Positions 48,164-57,687 of a DNA stretch of 64,000 nt are shown piece by piece. The notes below the pieces were generated by a model. The model saw nothing but the letters and a program-made list of their open reading frames with translations. It was not told where the DNA came from and made no database searches. The stretch is from contig NZ_CP102845.1 of NCBI RefSeq assembly GCF_013307435.2, positions 3,470,001-3,534,000 of the forward strand, given 5' to 3'. Source of the stretch: Microvirga terrae (GTDB taxonomy: Bacteria > Pseudomonadota > Alphaproteobacteria > Rhizobiales > Beijerinckiaceae). The position numbers were made by a program, and so were the translations under genes. The stretch's first letter is position 1, and each line of letters starts with the position of its first letter.

Positions 48164-51100
48164 ATGACTATTTTCGTCAACGGGCCTTCGACCAGCGCAT
48201 CTGAAAACGTGGCCAAGATCAAAGCGGCCATCGTGGCGGCAAACAAGGAGTATCAAACGACCGGAGTTCAGGTGAAGGTCCAACTCAGCGAGGGCAAGTG
48301 GGTTGTTACGGGCGATCAGAACAACGCGTCACGTGGAGCAATCGAGCTTCTCTCAGGTGTTGAGCTGACCGGCTCTGGCAACCGCGGTACGATCATTCAG
48401 CTGGAAGACAACTTCAATTCCCGGATCAACGGAATCGTAAGGACAGCATTGACGGATGTCGAGAACGTTAAGATCTCGAATCTTATCATCGACGGCAATC
48501 GCGACAAGCAGGCCCTCGGCAGCCATCAGGCAGGCTTCATCTGCGGAGCCAAGGACGATCCAGATGATGTTGGTCCAGCGCGCATTCAGAAGGATATCAC
48601 CATCGACGGCGTGGAGGTACGAAACTGCACGGCCTACGGTTTCAACCCGCACGAAAAGACCTACAACATGGTCATCCGGAACTCCGTCGCCCACCACAAC
48701 GGGCTCGATGGATTCGTGGCAGACGCTGTTATTGGGGGCGTCTATGAGAACAACAAGTCTTATGCAAATGACAGGCACGGTTTCAACATCCAGAACGAAA
48801 CCCTGAACCTTGTCCTGAAGAACAATGAAGCCTACGGAAACGGCTTCCGCTACATGTATAATGGTGAGTTCTCCGGAGGTGCTGGGATCACGATTCAGCG
48901 CGGCGATATCCCACCCAAGGGATCGACGACGATTCCATGGGTGTCCGGCGTCCAGATCATCGGCGGCTCTTACTACGCCAACGGCAAGGAAGGCATTCTG
49001 GTCAAACTGTCGGACCACGTGACAATCGATGGAGCGACTATCTTCGGCAACATGCGCCAGGGTGTCAAGGTCGAGGGCGCAACCTATACGACACTGAAAA
49101 ACAGCACGATCTACAACAACGCACAGGATACCAGCGACGCCTACGATGAGGTGAACATCCGCTTTCGCCCGGACTTCGAGGATGGCCGTGGCCAGGCACT
49201 GCCAAAAACGTACTATGCAACGGACACTCAGGTCCTAGATAACATCATCTACTCAGACGGTGCTATTAGAGCTCGATACGGCATTCGAGAAGAACCCAAG
49301 AACGATGATGGCAATCCGGCTACCATAACGTTCATCAGCGGCAACGACGTGGAAGGCGCGTTCTCAGGGCGAATTTCGGCCCCCGGCTACCAAGATGTCT
49401 GGATCGGGACAGACGGCAATGACACCATCAGCGGCGGCCCGAATGGCGAGGAACTGCGCGGTCTTGGCGGGAACGATACTTACATCGTGAATCACTCGAA
49501 AGATATCGTAATCGAGGAGGCCGACGGAGGAATCGATCATGTGCAGTCGACGACGAACTTCACTCTGAAAGCCAACGTTGAGAACCTCACGATCATCGGA
49601 GACAAAGTTTCTTCTACCACCGGAAAAGGCATGAATGGCACCGGAAATGAACTCGCCAACAAGTTGACGGGCAATCATCTCTCCAACGAGCTCGAAGGGC
49701 TGGACGGCGACGATACCCTGGACGGCGGAGCCGGCGCTGACAAGCTCACGGGCGGCAACGGCAATGACATTTACTACGTAGACTCTGCCGATGACATCAT
49801 TATCGAGAAAGCAAACAACGTCGGTGGCATTTCCCTAGGTGGGATTGATACGGTTTACAGCACTGTGAGCTATACACTCTCCGCTCAGGTCGAGAACTTG
49901 ATCCTCCAGGGATCGGGCAATATCAACGGCACTGGAAACTCGTCGAAGAACGTCATCACAGGTAATTCCGGCAACAACATTCTGGACGGCAAGGGCGGCG
50001 AGGACCTGATGACGGGGGGAGCCGGCAATGACACCTATTACGTCTATAACTCAAAGGCTGTTGTCGCAGAGTACGCTGGTGGAGGAACCGACACGATCTA
50101 TACGACGGTCAGCTACACACTGAGTCAATATGTCGAGAATCTGGTCCTTCAGGGGGATGTCATCGAAGGGGTAGGCAACGAACTCGGCAACTTCATACTC
50201 GGAAACGATGCTGCCAATAAGCTCTATGGTCATGACGGCGACGATACACTGCAAGGTGGTCTCGGCAACGACACCTTGGATGGCGGAGCTGGTACCGATA
50301 CGGCCATCTATTCAGGCGTCGGGGCTGACTACACGTTCGCTCAAACCAATGTAGGCCTCACCGTAACGAATAAGAACGGAGAGGTCGACACGCTCAAAGG
50401 AGTTGAAATCCTGCAGTTCTCCGATGGCCGCCTGAACAACGGCGTGTGGGAGGCCAACCCCGTAGCTCCAACCAATCCTGGCACCCCTGCCACGCCAAGC
50501 AACCCCGGAACGCCCGGCACTCCGAGCGGTCCGATCGTTTCCGAGGTTCCGACTGAGTTCCGCAACGGCAACTCGAAGGGGAACACCCTCATCGGCAATG
50601 ACAACATCAACGTCATGAAGGGCCTCGGCGGCAACGACGTGATTAAGGGGCGTGGCGGCGACGACAAGCTCTATGGCGGTGTCGGGAGCGACAAGGTCTA
50701 CGGCGAGAGCGGCGACGATTACGTCTACGGCGACAGCGGCAACGACCGGGTTTATGGCGGCGCCGGCGACGACCGGGTCTATGGCGGCTCCGGCAACGAC
50801 CGGGTCTATGGTGACAGCGGCAACGACCATGTCTATGGCGGCGGCGGCAACGACACGGTCTATGGCGGCGCCGGAGACGACGTGATCGACGGCGACAGCG
50901 GCAACGACATCCTCTACGGCAATGCCGGCAGCGACGCCTTCGTGTTCGCGGACAAGATCGGCAGCGCCAGCACCAACCGCAAGGTGAACTTCGACACGAT
51001 CAAGGACTTCAACGTCAAGTACGACAGCCTCTGGCTCGACAACGCGGTGTTCAAGAAGCTCGGGAGCGGCACGTTGTCGAACCCGACGCAGCTGAACAAG

Positions 51101-51274
51101 GAGTTCTTCGTCGCCGGCACCAAGGCCAAGGAGAAGGACGACTACCTGATCTACAACAAGAAGACGGGAATCCTCAGCTACGATGCCGACGGGTCGGGCT
51201 CCGAGGCGGCGGTGGAGATCGCGCAGCTCTCGAAGAACCTCAAGCTGACCTACCAGGACTTCTTCGTCGTTTGA
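48164..51274 (+). CDS. RTX protein with AlgE-like beta-helix (mannuronan epimerase-type) module
   Basis: 1,036 residues. About 1-420 form a right-handed beta-helix like the A-module of AlgE mannuronan C5-epimerases: YGFNPHE (Tyr158, Asn161, His163), DGFVAD, and YANDRHGFN (Arg204, His205), with the AlgE4 spacing. About 420-770 hold Ca-binding repeats (GNGNDIYYVD, GGAGNDTYYV) mixed with SYTLSAQVENL-type repeats. A Pro/Thr linker (about 765-790) leads to a dense RTX block (GGAGDDRVYGGSGNDRVYG) and a C-terminal type I secretion signal region. No N-terminal signal; ATG 48164 has AAGGA upstream. The AlgE catalytic Asp is Asn here. Confidence 0.88.
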   Translation: MTIFVNGPSTSASENVAKIKAAIVAANKEYQTTGVQVKVQLSEGKWVVTGDQNNASRGAIELLSGVELTGSGNRGTIIQLEDNFNSRINGIVRTALTDVENVKISNLIIDGNRDKQALGSHQAGFICGAKDDPDDVGPARIQKDITIDGVEVRNCTAYGFNPHEKTYNMVIRNSVAHHNGLDGFVADAVIGGVYENNKSYANDRHGFNIQNETLNLVLKNNEAYGNGFRYMYNGEFSGGAGITIQRGDIPPKGSTTIPWVSGVQIIGGSYYANGKEGILVKLSDHVTIDGATIFGNMRQGVKVEGATYTTLKNSTIYNNAQDTSDAYDEVNIRFRPDFEDGRGQALPKTYYATDTQVLDNIIYSDGAIRARYGIREEPKNDDGNPATITFISGNDVEGAFSGRISAPGYQDVWIGTDGNDTISGGPNGEELRGLGGNDTYIVNHSKDIVIEEADGGIDHVQSTTNFTLKANVENLTIIGDKVSSTTGKGMNGTGNELANKLTGNHLSNELEGLDGDDTLDGGAGADKLTGGNGNDIYYVDSADDIIIEKANNVGGISLGGIDTVYSTVSYTLSAQVENLILQGSGNINGTGNSSKNVITGNSGNNILDGKGGEDLMTGGAGNDTYYVYNSKAVVAEYAGGGTDTIYTTVSYTLSQYVENLVLQGDVIEGVGNELGNFILGNDAANKLYGHDGDDTLQGGLGNDTLDGGAGTDTAIYSGVGADYTFAQTNVGLTVTNKNGEVDTLKGVEILQFSDGRLNNGVWEANPVAPTNPGTPATPSNPGTPGTPSGPIVSEVPTEFRNGNSKGNTLIGNDNINVMKGLGGNDVIKGRGGDDKLYGGVGSDKVYGESGDDYVYGDSGNDRVYGGAGDDRVYGGSGNDRVYGDSGNDHVYGGGGNDTVYGGAGDDVIDGDSGNDILYGNAGSDAFVFADKIGSASTNRKVNFDTIKDFNVKYDSLWLDNAVFKKLGSGTLSNPTQLNKEFFVAGTKAKEKDDYLIYNKKTGILSYDADGSGSEAAVEIAQLSKNLKLTYQDFFVV

Positions 51275-51575
51275 CGACGGGGCCAGATCGAGGTCCCTGC
51301 CGGCCAGGCAGGGACCTGTCATCCAACGCCGAAGCATCGGACCCGCTGTGGGGCCGGTGCTTCGGCTGTTTCCAGGGGCGCGTTTCCGGACGCGACCGGG
51401 CCAGGGACGGCTCATCCTGCGGTCTGGGCCGGCGGTCGTTCCCGAACCATAGCCGGTGTACCGCCGTTGGGTGAGGAGAACGGCACGTGACAATCCGGAA
51501 GGGGATCTATAAGAACCGACCTGTTTCACGTATAAAAAGAAACAAATATTCTATTATACATCAGAAAGATGCGAA
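51275..51575. other. intergenic region after the RTX gene, with stem-loop
   Basis: AGGTCCCTGCC at 51291-51301 pairs perfectly with GGCAGGGACCT at 51307-51317 around a 5-nt loop, 17 bp after the RTX stop. It is terminator-like but lacks a T-tract. The rest is non-coding and turns AT-rich near 51520-51560, probably the promoter of the next gene. Confidence 0.5.
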
Positions 51576-52952
51576 ATGGTCGCTCACGGAGCCCTGGACC
51601 TGATCGGCAAGACCCCCCTGGTCGAGGTCACGAGACTGGATACCGGTCCCTGCAAGCTCTTCCTCAAGCTCGAGAGCGCCAACCCGAGCGGCTCCATCAA
51701 GGACCGTCCGGCCCGGGCCATGATCGAGGCTGCGGAAGCCGACGGACGTCTGAAACCAGGCGGCACCATCGTCGAGGCGACGGCCGGCAACACCGGTGTC
51801 GGCCTGGCGCTGGTGGGCGCGAGCAAGGGCTATCGCACCCTCCTCGTGGTGCCGGACAAGATGAGCCGTGAGAAGGTCCTGCACGCCAAGGCCCTGGGTG
51901 CCGAGGTGGTGATCACCCGCTCGGACGTGGGCAAGGGCCACCCGGACTACTACCAGGACCTCGCCCAGGCGATCACCGACAAGACCCCGGGGGCCGTCTA
52001 CATCAACCAGTTCGAGAACCCGGCGAACCCGGCCGCCCACGAGGCGAGCACCGGCCCCGAGATCCTCGACGGGATGGGCGGCGACGTGGACGCCGTGGTG
52101 GTCGGCGTCGGGTCCGGCGGCACCCTGTCGGGCGTCGGGCGCTATCTGAAGAAGGCCTCGCCCAAGACCGCCATGGTGCTGGCCGATCCCGCCGGCTCGA
52201 TCCTCGCCCCGCTGGTCGAGACGGGACGGATGACCGAGGCCGGCTCCTGGGCTGTCGAGGGCATCGGCGAGGATTTCGTGCCGCCGAACTGCGATCTCTC
52301 CTTGGTCAAGAAGGCGTATTCCATCGGGGACAAGGAGAGCTTCTCGGCAGCGCGCGAGCTGCTGCGCCAGGAAGGCATTCTGGCAGGCTCCTCGTCCGGT
52401 ACGCTGCTCGCGGCGGCGTTACGCTATTGCCGAGAGCAGACGGAGCCCAAGCGCGTCGTCACGCTGGTATGCGACACGGGCGCCAAATACCTGTCGAAGG
52501 TGTTCAACGATGCCTTCATCGCCCAGGAGGGCTGGCTCGACCGCCGCACCACCGGCACCGCGCGCGACGTGGTGATCAACCCGTTCGGCGAGGGCGCCAC
52601 CATCTTCGTCTCGCCGGCCGAGACCTTGCGCTCAGCCTTTGCCCGCATGCGCTCCTCCGACGTCTCGCAGCTCCCGGTAATCGACGACGGCCGCGTGGTC
52701 GGGCTGATCGACGAGAGCGACATCCTGGACGCGCTCGTCGCCCACGAGGGTGCGCCACAGAACGTCTTCGACAAACCGGTACGCGACGTGATGGTCACGC
52801 GCCTGCAGACGATGTCCGCCGATGCTCCGGTCAGGGAGCTTCTGCCGCTCTTCGCCGCCGGCCTCGTGCCGGTGATCATGGACGGCGATTCCTTCGTCGG
52901 CCTCGCCACCCGCATCGACCTCATCAACTACTTCCGGATCCATCGCTCATGA
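51576..52952 (+). CDS. cystathionine beta-synthase with CBS domains
   Basis: 458 residues. The PLP Lys is in PSGSIKDRPA, the phosphate cradle GVGSGGTLSGV, and a C-terminal pair of CBS motifs (SDVSQLPVIDDGRVVGLID; APVRELLPLFAAGLVPVI). The enzyme makes cystathionine from serine and homocysteine, the first step of reverse transsulfuration. It overlaps the next gene by 4 bp. A cysteine-synthase role is possible but the CBS tail favours cystathionine beta-synthase. Confidence 0.9.
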   Translation: MVAHGALDLIGKTPLVEVTRLDTGPCKLFLKLESANPSGSIKDRPARAMIEAAEADGRLKPGGTIVEATAGNTGVGLALVGASKGYRTLLVVPDKMSREKVLHAKALGAEVVITRSDVGKGHPDYYQDLAQAITDKTPGAVYINQFENPANPAAHEASTGPEILDGMGGDVDAVVVGVGSGGTLSGVGRYLKKASPKTAMVLADPAGSILAPLVETGRMTEAGSWAVEGIGEDFVPPNCDLSLVKKAYSIGDKESFSAARELLRQEGILAGSSSGTLLAAALRYCREQTEPKRVVTLVCDTGAKYLSKVFNDAFIAQEGWLDRRTTGTARDVVINPFGEGATIFVSPAETLRSAFARMRSSDVSQLPVIDDGRVVGLIDESDILDALVAHEGAPQNVFDKPVRDVMVTRLQTMSADAPVRELLPLFAAGLVPVIMDGDSFVGLATRIDLINYFRIHRS

Positions 52953-54109
52953 CCGCGCGCAACCAGCTCCATTTCGCAACCCGCTGCATCCATGCCGGCC
53001 AGTCGCCGGATCCCACCACCGGCGCGGTGATGATGCCGATCTACGCCACCTCGACCTTCGCGCAGGAGAGTCCCGGCGTTCACAAGGGCTTCGAATACGC
53101 CCGCTCGCAGAACCCGACCCGCATGGCGTTCGAGCGCTGCATCGCGGATCTCGAGGGCGGCGCAGCGGCCTTCGCCTTCTCGTCGGGCCTCGCGGCGAGC
53201 GCCACCGTGCTCGACATGCTGGAGCACGGCTCGCATATCGTCGCCTCCGATGACCTCTACGGCGGCACGCGCCGCCTCTTCGAGCGCGTGCGCAGGAAGT
53301 CGGCCGGCCTCGACATCACCTATGTGGATCTCGGGAACCCGGATGCCGTGAAGGCGGCCCTGCGCCCCAACACCAAGCTCGTCTGGGTCGAGACGCCCAC
53401 CAACCCGCTCCTGAAGCTCGCCGACCTCGAGGCGATCGCGGCCGCCGCCCGCGGCCACGGCACCTGGCTCGTGGCCGACAACACCTTCGCGAGCCCGTGG
53501 GTGCAGCGCCCGCTGGAATTCGGCTTCGACATCGTGGTGCATTCCACCACGAAATACCTCAACGGCCATTCCGACATGGTCGGGGGCGTGGTGATCGTCG
53601 GCCAGAACCCGGATATCCGCGAGAAGATCGCCTTCCTGCAGAATGCCGTCGGGTCCGTGTCCGGCCCCTTCGACAGCTTCCTGGCCCTGCGCGGCCTCAA
53701 GACCCTGTCGCTGCGCATGGAGCGGCACTGCACCTCGGCGCTTAGGATCGCCCAGTTCCTGGAAAGCCATCACGGCGTGGACGGGGTGATCTATCCGGGC
53801 CTCGCCTCGCACCCGCAGCACGAGCTCGCCAAGCGCCAGATGCGCGGCTTCGGCGGCATCATCACGGCCCGCATCGCGGGCGGTCTCGAGGGCGCGACGC
53901 GCTTCCTGGAGCGCTGCCAGCTCTTCACGCTGGCGGAGAGCCTCGGGGGCGTCGAGAGCCTGATCGAGCATCCGGCGATCATGACCCATGCCTCGGTACC
54001 GGCGGAGGTGCGCGCCGAGCTCGGCATCGACGACGGGCTCGTGCGCCTGTCGGTCGGCATCGAGGATGCGGACGACCTGATCGAGGATCTGCGATCGGCC
54101 CTGTCGTAA
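52949..54109 (+). CDS. cystathionine gamma-lyase/gamma-synthase family PLP enzyme
   Basis: 386 residues of the Cys/Met-metabolism PLP family. The PLP Lys lies in HSTTKYLNGHSDMVGG. Other conserved parts are YARSQNPTR and the phosphate-binding SSGLAAS. Next to cystathionine beta-synthase (ATGA overlap), a gamma-lyase role in making cysteine is most likely. Confidence 0.9.
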   Translation: MTARNQLHFATRCIHAGQSPDPTTGAVMMPIYATSTFAQESPGVHKGFEYARSQNPTRMAFERCIADLEGGAAAFAFSSGLAASATVLDMLEHGSHIVASDDLYGGTRRLFERVRRKSAGLDITYVDLGNPDAVKAALRPNTKLVWVETPTNPLLKLADLEAIAAAARGHGTWLVADNTFASPWVQRPLEFGFDIVVHSTTKYLNGHSDMVGGVVIVGQNPDIREKIAFLQNAVGSVSGPFDSFLALRGLKTLSLRMERHCTSALRIAQFLESHHGVDGVIYPGLASHPQHELAKRQMRGFGGIITARIAGGLEGATRFLERCQLFTLAESLGGVESLIEHPAIMTHASVPAEVRAELGIDDGLVRLSVGIEDADDLIEDLRSALS

Positions 54110-54126
54110 GCCCACCCCCTGCCCTT

Positions 54127-54220
54127 GACGTCATCACCGGGCTTGTCCCGGTGATCGCGATTGTTCGAACCGCAACGCATGTCCGTATCGGGATGGCCGG
54201 CACAAGGCCGGCCATGACGG
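54127..54220. repeat. REP-like paired palindrome, copy 5
   Basis: CGTCATCACCGGGCTTGTCC...GGTGATC then GATGGCCGGCACAAGGCCGG...CATGACG, facing units with a spacer as in the other copies. Between the transsulfuration pair and hutC. Confidence 0.75.
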
Positions 54221-54263
54221 CGAGGGTCTGCGGTCCGATGCGTCCCTGGCCGACACGCCCCGA

Positions 54264-54968
54264 TCAAGCAACCGGCGAGAACCGTCCCACGAGCTGATGC
54301 CGGTCACCCGGATAGGTGATGCGCGCCTCGGTCACGAAGGCGCCGGCCTGCCAGGTCCGGCGCTCCAGCACCAGGCAGGCGGTTCCCGTCTGAATCTGCA
54401 GCCGCTTCGCCATCGCGCTATCGGCGCTGACGGCGCGCACGATATGCTCCGCATCCGTCCACGGCACGCGCCGCAACAGCCAGGTGCCCGGCGGATCGTC
54501 CTTGAACGTCTCCTCGTCGGCTTCGGGCACGGTGGCGAGATGGATCAGGCGCTGCTCGAAGGCCTGCGGCACGTCGTCCATGACATGAAGCGTGGACAGG
54601 CAGAGCATCTTCGTGCCCGCCGGCTGGCCCGTGCGCTGCGCGGCCGCGGCATCGATGGGCTCGATGGCGCGATGCAGGATCTTGAACTCGTAGTCGATTC
54701 CGGCCCTGGCCGCCTCGAGGGCGAAGTCCTGGATCTGTAGCACGGCCTGCTGGCTGCTCGGCTCCGCCACCACCGTGCCGGCGCGGCGCCGGCGCGTGAT
54801 GAGGCCGTTGGCCGCGAGCGTGGAGAGCACCTTGTTCACGGTCATGCGCGAGCAGCCATATTCGGCCATCAGCTCGTGCTCGAAGGGAATGCGGTGGCCC
54901 GGCGGCCATTCGCCGGACATGATCTTGGCTTCGATGTCGTCACGGATGCGCTGGTGCAGATGCTTCAT
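54264..54968 (-). CDS. hutC: GntR-family histidine-utilisation repressor
   Basis: 234 residues. The N-terminal winged helix (PPGHRIPFEHELMAEYGCSRMTVNK) is followed by a UTRA ligand domain (CLSTLHVMDDVPQAFE). HutC represses hut genes until urocanate binds. It lies 7 bp after hutF on the minus strand, and similar operator palindromes lie at 56418, 56447 and 62367. Confidence 0.92.
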   Translation of the reverse strand: MKHLHQRIRDDIEAKIMSGEWPPGHRIPFEHELMAEYGCSRMTVNKVLSTLAANGLITRRRRAGTVVAEPSSQQAVLQIQDFALEAARAGIDYEFKILHRAIEPIDAAAAQRTGQPAGTKMLCLSTLHVMDDVPQAFEQRLIHLATVPEADEETFKDDPPGTWLLRRVPWTDAEHIVRAVSADSAMAKRLQIQTGTACLVLERRTWQAGAFVTEARITYPGDRHQLVGRFSPVA

Positions 54969-54975
54969 GCGTCAC

Positions 54976-56334
54976 TCATGCCAGAATTCGCGCCATGGCG
55001 CGCGCATAGCGGGCGAGGATTGCCCCGCGATTCACGTGCCGGCCGTTCCTGACCACGTCCCGGCCCGCGACCACCACGGTATCGACGGCCGCCTTGCCTG
55101 CCACGAACACGTAAGAATCGATCCAGCGATCGCCTGAGACGGCGGCGAGATCCGGATGGTCGGCACCCAGCACCACGAGATCGGCGCGGTGCCCAGCTGC
55201 GATCGCCCCGATGCGGCGGCCGAGAACCTGGGCACCACCCGCCAGCGCCGCATCATAGAGGCTGCGGCCGGTCGATTGGCCCTCGTGCTCGGCCAGGACG
55301 TTGCGGGCGCGGTGCTTCAGGCGCTGGCTGTACTCGAACTGCTTGAGTTCTCCGGGGGCGGAGATCTCGACGTTCGAGTCGGACCCCACGCCGAACCGGC
55401 CCCCGGCCATGAGGAAATCGACACCCTCGAAGATGCCGTCGCCGAGATTGGCCTCGGTGATCGGGCACAGGCCCGCCACCGCGTTGCTCCTGGCGATCCC
55501 TTCGACCTCCCGCGAATCAAGATGGGTTGCGTGGATGAGGCACCAGCGACGATCCACAGGCGCATGGTCGAGCAGCCATGCGACGGGGCGCTGCCCCGAC
55601 CAGGCAAGGCAATCCTCGACCTCCTTGACCTGCTCGGAGATGTGGATGTGGACCGGCCCCTCGCCAGATAGCGCAACGACTGCGCGCAGGCTCTCCGGGG
55701 TGACGGCGCGCAGGCTGTGCGGCGCGACGCCGACCACCGCATCGTCGAGATCAGCGACGGCTCGGCGCGCGCCCTCGAGCAGACGGGCATAGCTCTCCGG
55801 ATCGTTGATGAAGCGCCGCTGGCCGTCGCCGGGCGCGGCTGCGCCGAAGCCTCCCTGGGCATAGAACACGGGCAGCAGCGTCAGACCCATGCCGGTCTCC
55901 TGAACGGCCGCCGCAATGCGGCCGGAGAGTTCCGCGCTATCGGCATAGGCGCGTCCGTCCACATCATGGTGCAGGTAATGGAACTCGGCGAGGGCCGTGA
56001 AGCCGCCCTCCAGCATCTCCATCATGGCGAAGGCCGCGATGGCCTCGACGTCGTCGGGCGTCAGGGAGCCGAGGAACCGGTACATCACCTGCCGCCAAGT
56101 CCAGAAGCTGTCCCCTTCCGGTCCCCGGGTTTCGGCAAGTCCTGCCATGCCGCGCTGGAACGTATGGGAGTGCAGGTTCGGCAAGCCGGGCAGCGTGATT
56201 CCGGCAACGCGCTCGCGACCTTCGGGCGTATCATGCGGCCGAACGGCCGTGATCGTCCCGCCGTCGATATCGACCCCCACCTGCTGCGCCCAGCCTTCCG
56301 GCAGCAGGGCGTGATCGAGAATGAGCCTGCGCAT
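54976..56334 (-). CDS. hutF: formimidoylglutamate deiminase
   Basis: 452 residues of the amidohydrolase superfamily. Metal ligands are NLHSHTFQ (His-x-His), HIHISEQ (His), LIHATH (His) and GSDSN (Asp). It converts formiminoglutamate to formylglutamate and ammonia, the first step of the five-step histidine route, which needs HutG and not HutE. Divergent from hutI. Confidence 0.93.
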   Translation of the reverse strand: MRRLILDHALLPEGWAQQVGVDIDGGTITAVRPHDTPEGRERVAGITLPGLPNLHSHTFQRGMAGLAETRGPEGDSFWTWRQVMYRFLGSLTPDDVEAIAAFAMMEMLEGGFTALAEFHYLHHDVDGRAYADSAELSGRIAAAVQETGMGLTLLPVFYAQGGFGAAAPGDGQRRFINDPESYARLLEGARRAVADLDDAVVGVAPHSLRAVTPESLRAVVALSGEGPVHIHISEQVKEVEDCLAWSGQRPVAWLLDHAPVDRRWCLIHATHLDSREVEGIARSNAVAGLCPITEANLGDGIFEGVDFLMAGGRFGVGSDSNVEISAPGELKQFEYSQRLKHRARNVLAEHEGQSTGRSLYDAALAGGAQVLGRRIGAIAAGHRADLVVLGADHPDLAAVSGDRWIDSYVFVAGKAAVDTVVVAGRDVVRNGRHVNRGAILARYARAMARILA

Positions 56335-56417
56335 GGTGACACCTTCGCTGTTGATGCTTCAGGACCATCGCCGCCAAAATGCCATGCCGGGGCCGGACCA
56401 TCAGAACCGATCGAATA

Positions 56418-56458
56418 AGTATAGACAATACCCTCGAACCGCGATTATGTATAGACAT
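56418..56458. promoter_or_regulatory. two HutC-like operators in the hutF-hutI intergenic region
   Basis: AGTATAGACAAT (56418-56429) and ATGTATAGACAT (56447-56458) lie 29 bp apart between the divergent hutF and hutI starts. The same palindrome (ATGTCTATACAT) recurs at 62367 in front of the binding-protein gene, giving three related sites in one regulon. Confidence 0.75.
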
Positions 56459-56484
56459 TATCGAAACCTCACCGGAGCAGGACC

Positions 56485-57687
56485 ATGCGCTTCGACCGGG
56501 TCTGGTTCAACGCCCGACTTGCCACGCTGACAGGGGACGATCTCGGGATCGTCGAGAGCGGCGCCGTCGCCGCGAAGGATGGCCGGATCGCCTTTGCCGG
56601 CCCGGCGAACCAGTTGCCCACCGGCTGGGAGGCCGCCGAGCGAATCGACTGCGAACGCCGCTGGATCACCCCCGGCCTCGTCGACTGTCATACTCACCTC
56701 GTCTATGGCGGCGACCGGGCGCATGAGTTCGAGCTGCGCCTGAAGGGTGCAAGCTACGAGGAGATCGCCCGCGCGGGCGGCGGCATCGTGTCCACCGTGA
56801 AGGCGACGCGTGCCGCAAGCGAGGACGCATTGGTGGCGAGTGCCCTGCCCCGCCTCGATCATCTCATCGCGGAGGGCTGCACCACGGTCGAGATCAAGTC
56901 CGGCTACGGGCTCGACTTCGAAACCGAGGCGCGCTCCCTGCGTGCGGCGCGCCGGCTCGCCGGAGAACGGCCCGTTTCCGTCGTTACCACGTTCCTCGGC
57001 GCCCATGCGCTGCCGCCCGAGGCGAACGGCGACAAGGATGCCTTCATCGAGAAGATCTGCCGCGACATGCTGCCGGCGCTCGCCCGTGAAGGTCTGGCCG
57101 ACGCGGTCGACGCCTTCTGCGAGGGCATCGCCTTTTCTCCCGAACAGACCGCCCGCGTATTCGAGGCCGCCAGGGCGCACGGGCTCGCCGTCAAGCTGCA
57201 TGCCGACCAGCTCTCGAACCTGCACGGTGCGAGGCTCGCGGCCGAATACGGGGCCCTCTCGGCCGATCATCTCGAATACACGGACGAGGAAGGCGCCGCC
57301 GCGATGGCGAAGGCCGGCACGGTCGCCGTGCTGCTGCCCGGCGCCTTCTACATGCTGCGTGAGACGAAGGTTCCGCCGGTGGCCGCCTTCCGCGAGGCCG
57401 GGACGCGCATGGCATTGGCGACCGATTCTAACCCGGGCACCTCGCCGCTGACGTCGCTCCTGCTCACCATGAACATGGGCGCGACCCTGTTCCGCATGAC
57501 GGTCGAGGAATGCATCGCGGGGGTCACCCGCGAGGCGGCCCGCGCCCTCGGAAAGCTCGACGAGATCGGCACGCTGGAAGCCGGCAAGTCATGCGATCTC
57601 GCGATCTGGACCATCGAACGGCCGGCGGAGCTCGTCTACCGCATCGGCTTCAACCCGCTTCACGCCCGTGTCTGGAGGGGACAGTGA
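56485..57687 (+). CDS. hutI: imidazolonepropionase
   Basis: 400 residues, amidohydrolase fold. Motifs are [11 protein letters not shown] (His-x-His), HADQLSN (His) and [10 protein letters not shown] (Asp). It opens imidazolonepropionate to formiminoglutamate. GTG start of hutH overlaps its stop (GTGA). Confidence 0.95.
   Translation: MRFDRVWFNARLATLTGDDLGIVESGAVAAKDGRIAFAGPANQLPTGWEAAERIDCERRWITPGLVDCHTHLVYGGDRAHEFELRLKGASYEEIARAGGGIVSTVKATRAASEDALVASALPRLDHLIAEGCTTVEIKSGYGLDFETEARSLRAARRLAGERPVSVVTTFLGAHALPPEANGDKDAFIEKICRDMLPALAREGLADAVDAFCEGIAFSPEQTARVFEAARAHGLAVKLHADQLSNLHGARLAAEYGALSADHLEYTDEEGAAAMAKAGTVAVLLPGAFYMLRETKVPPVAAFREAGTRMALATDSNPGTSPLTSLLLTMNMGATLFRMTVEECIAGVTREAARALGKLDEIGTLEAGKSCDLAIWTIERPAELVYRIGFNPLHARVWRGQ

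Noticed and set aside
50580..50930. CRISPR-like short tandem repeats
   Set aside because: They are in-frame codon repeats for RTX nonapeptides (GGxGxDxxx) inside the RTX gene.
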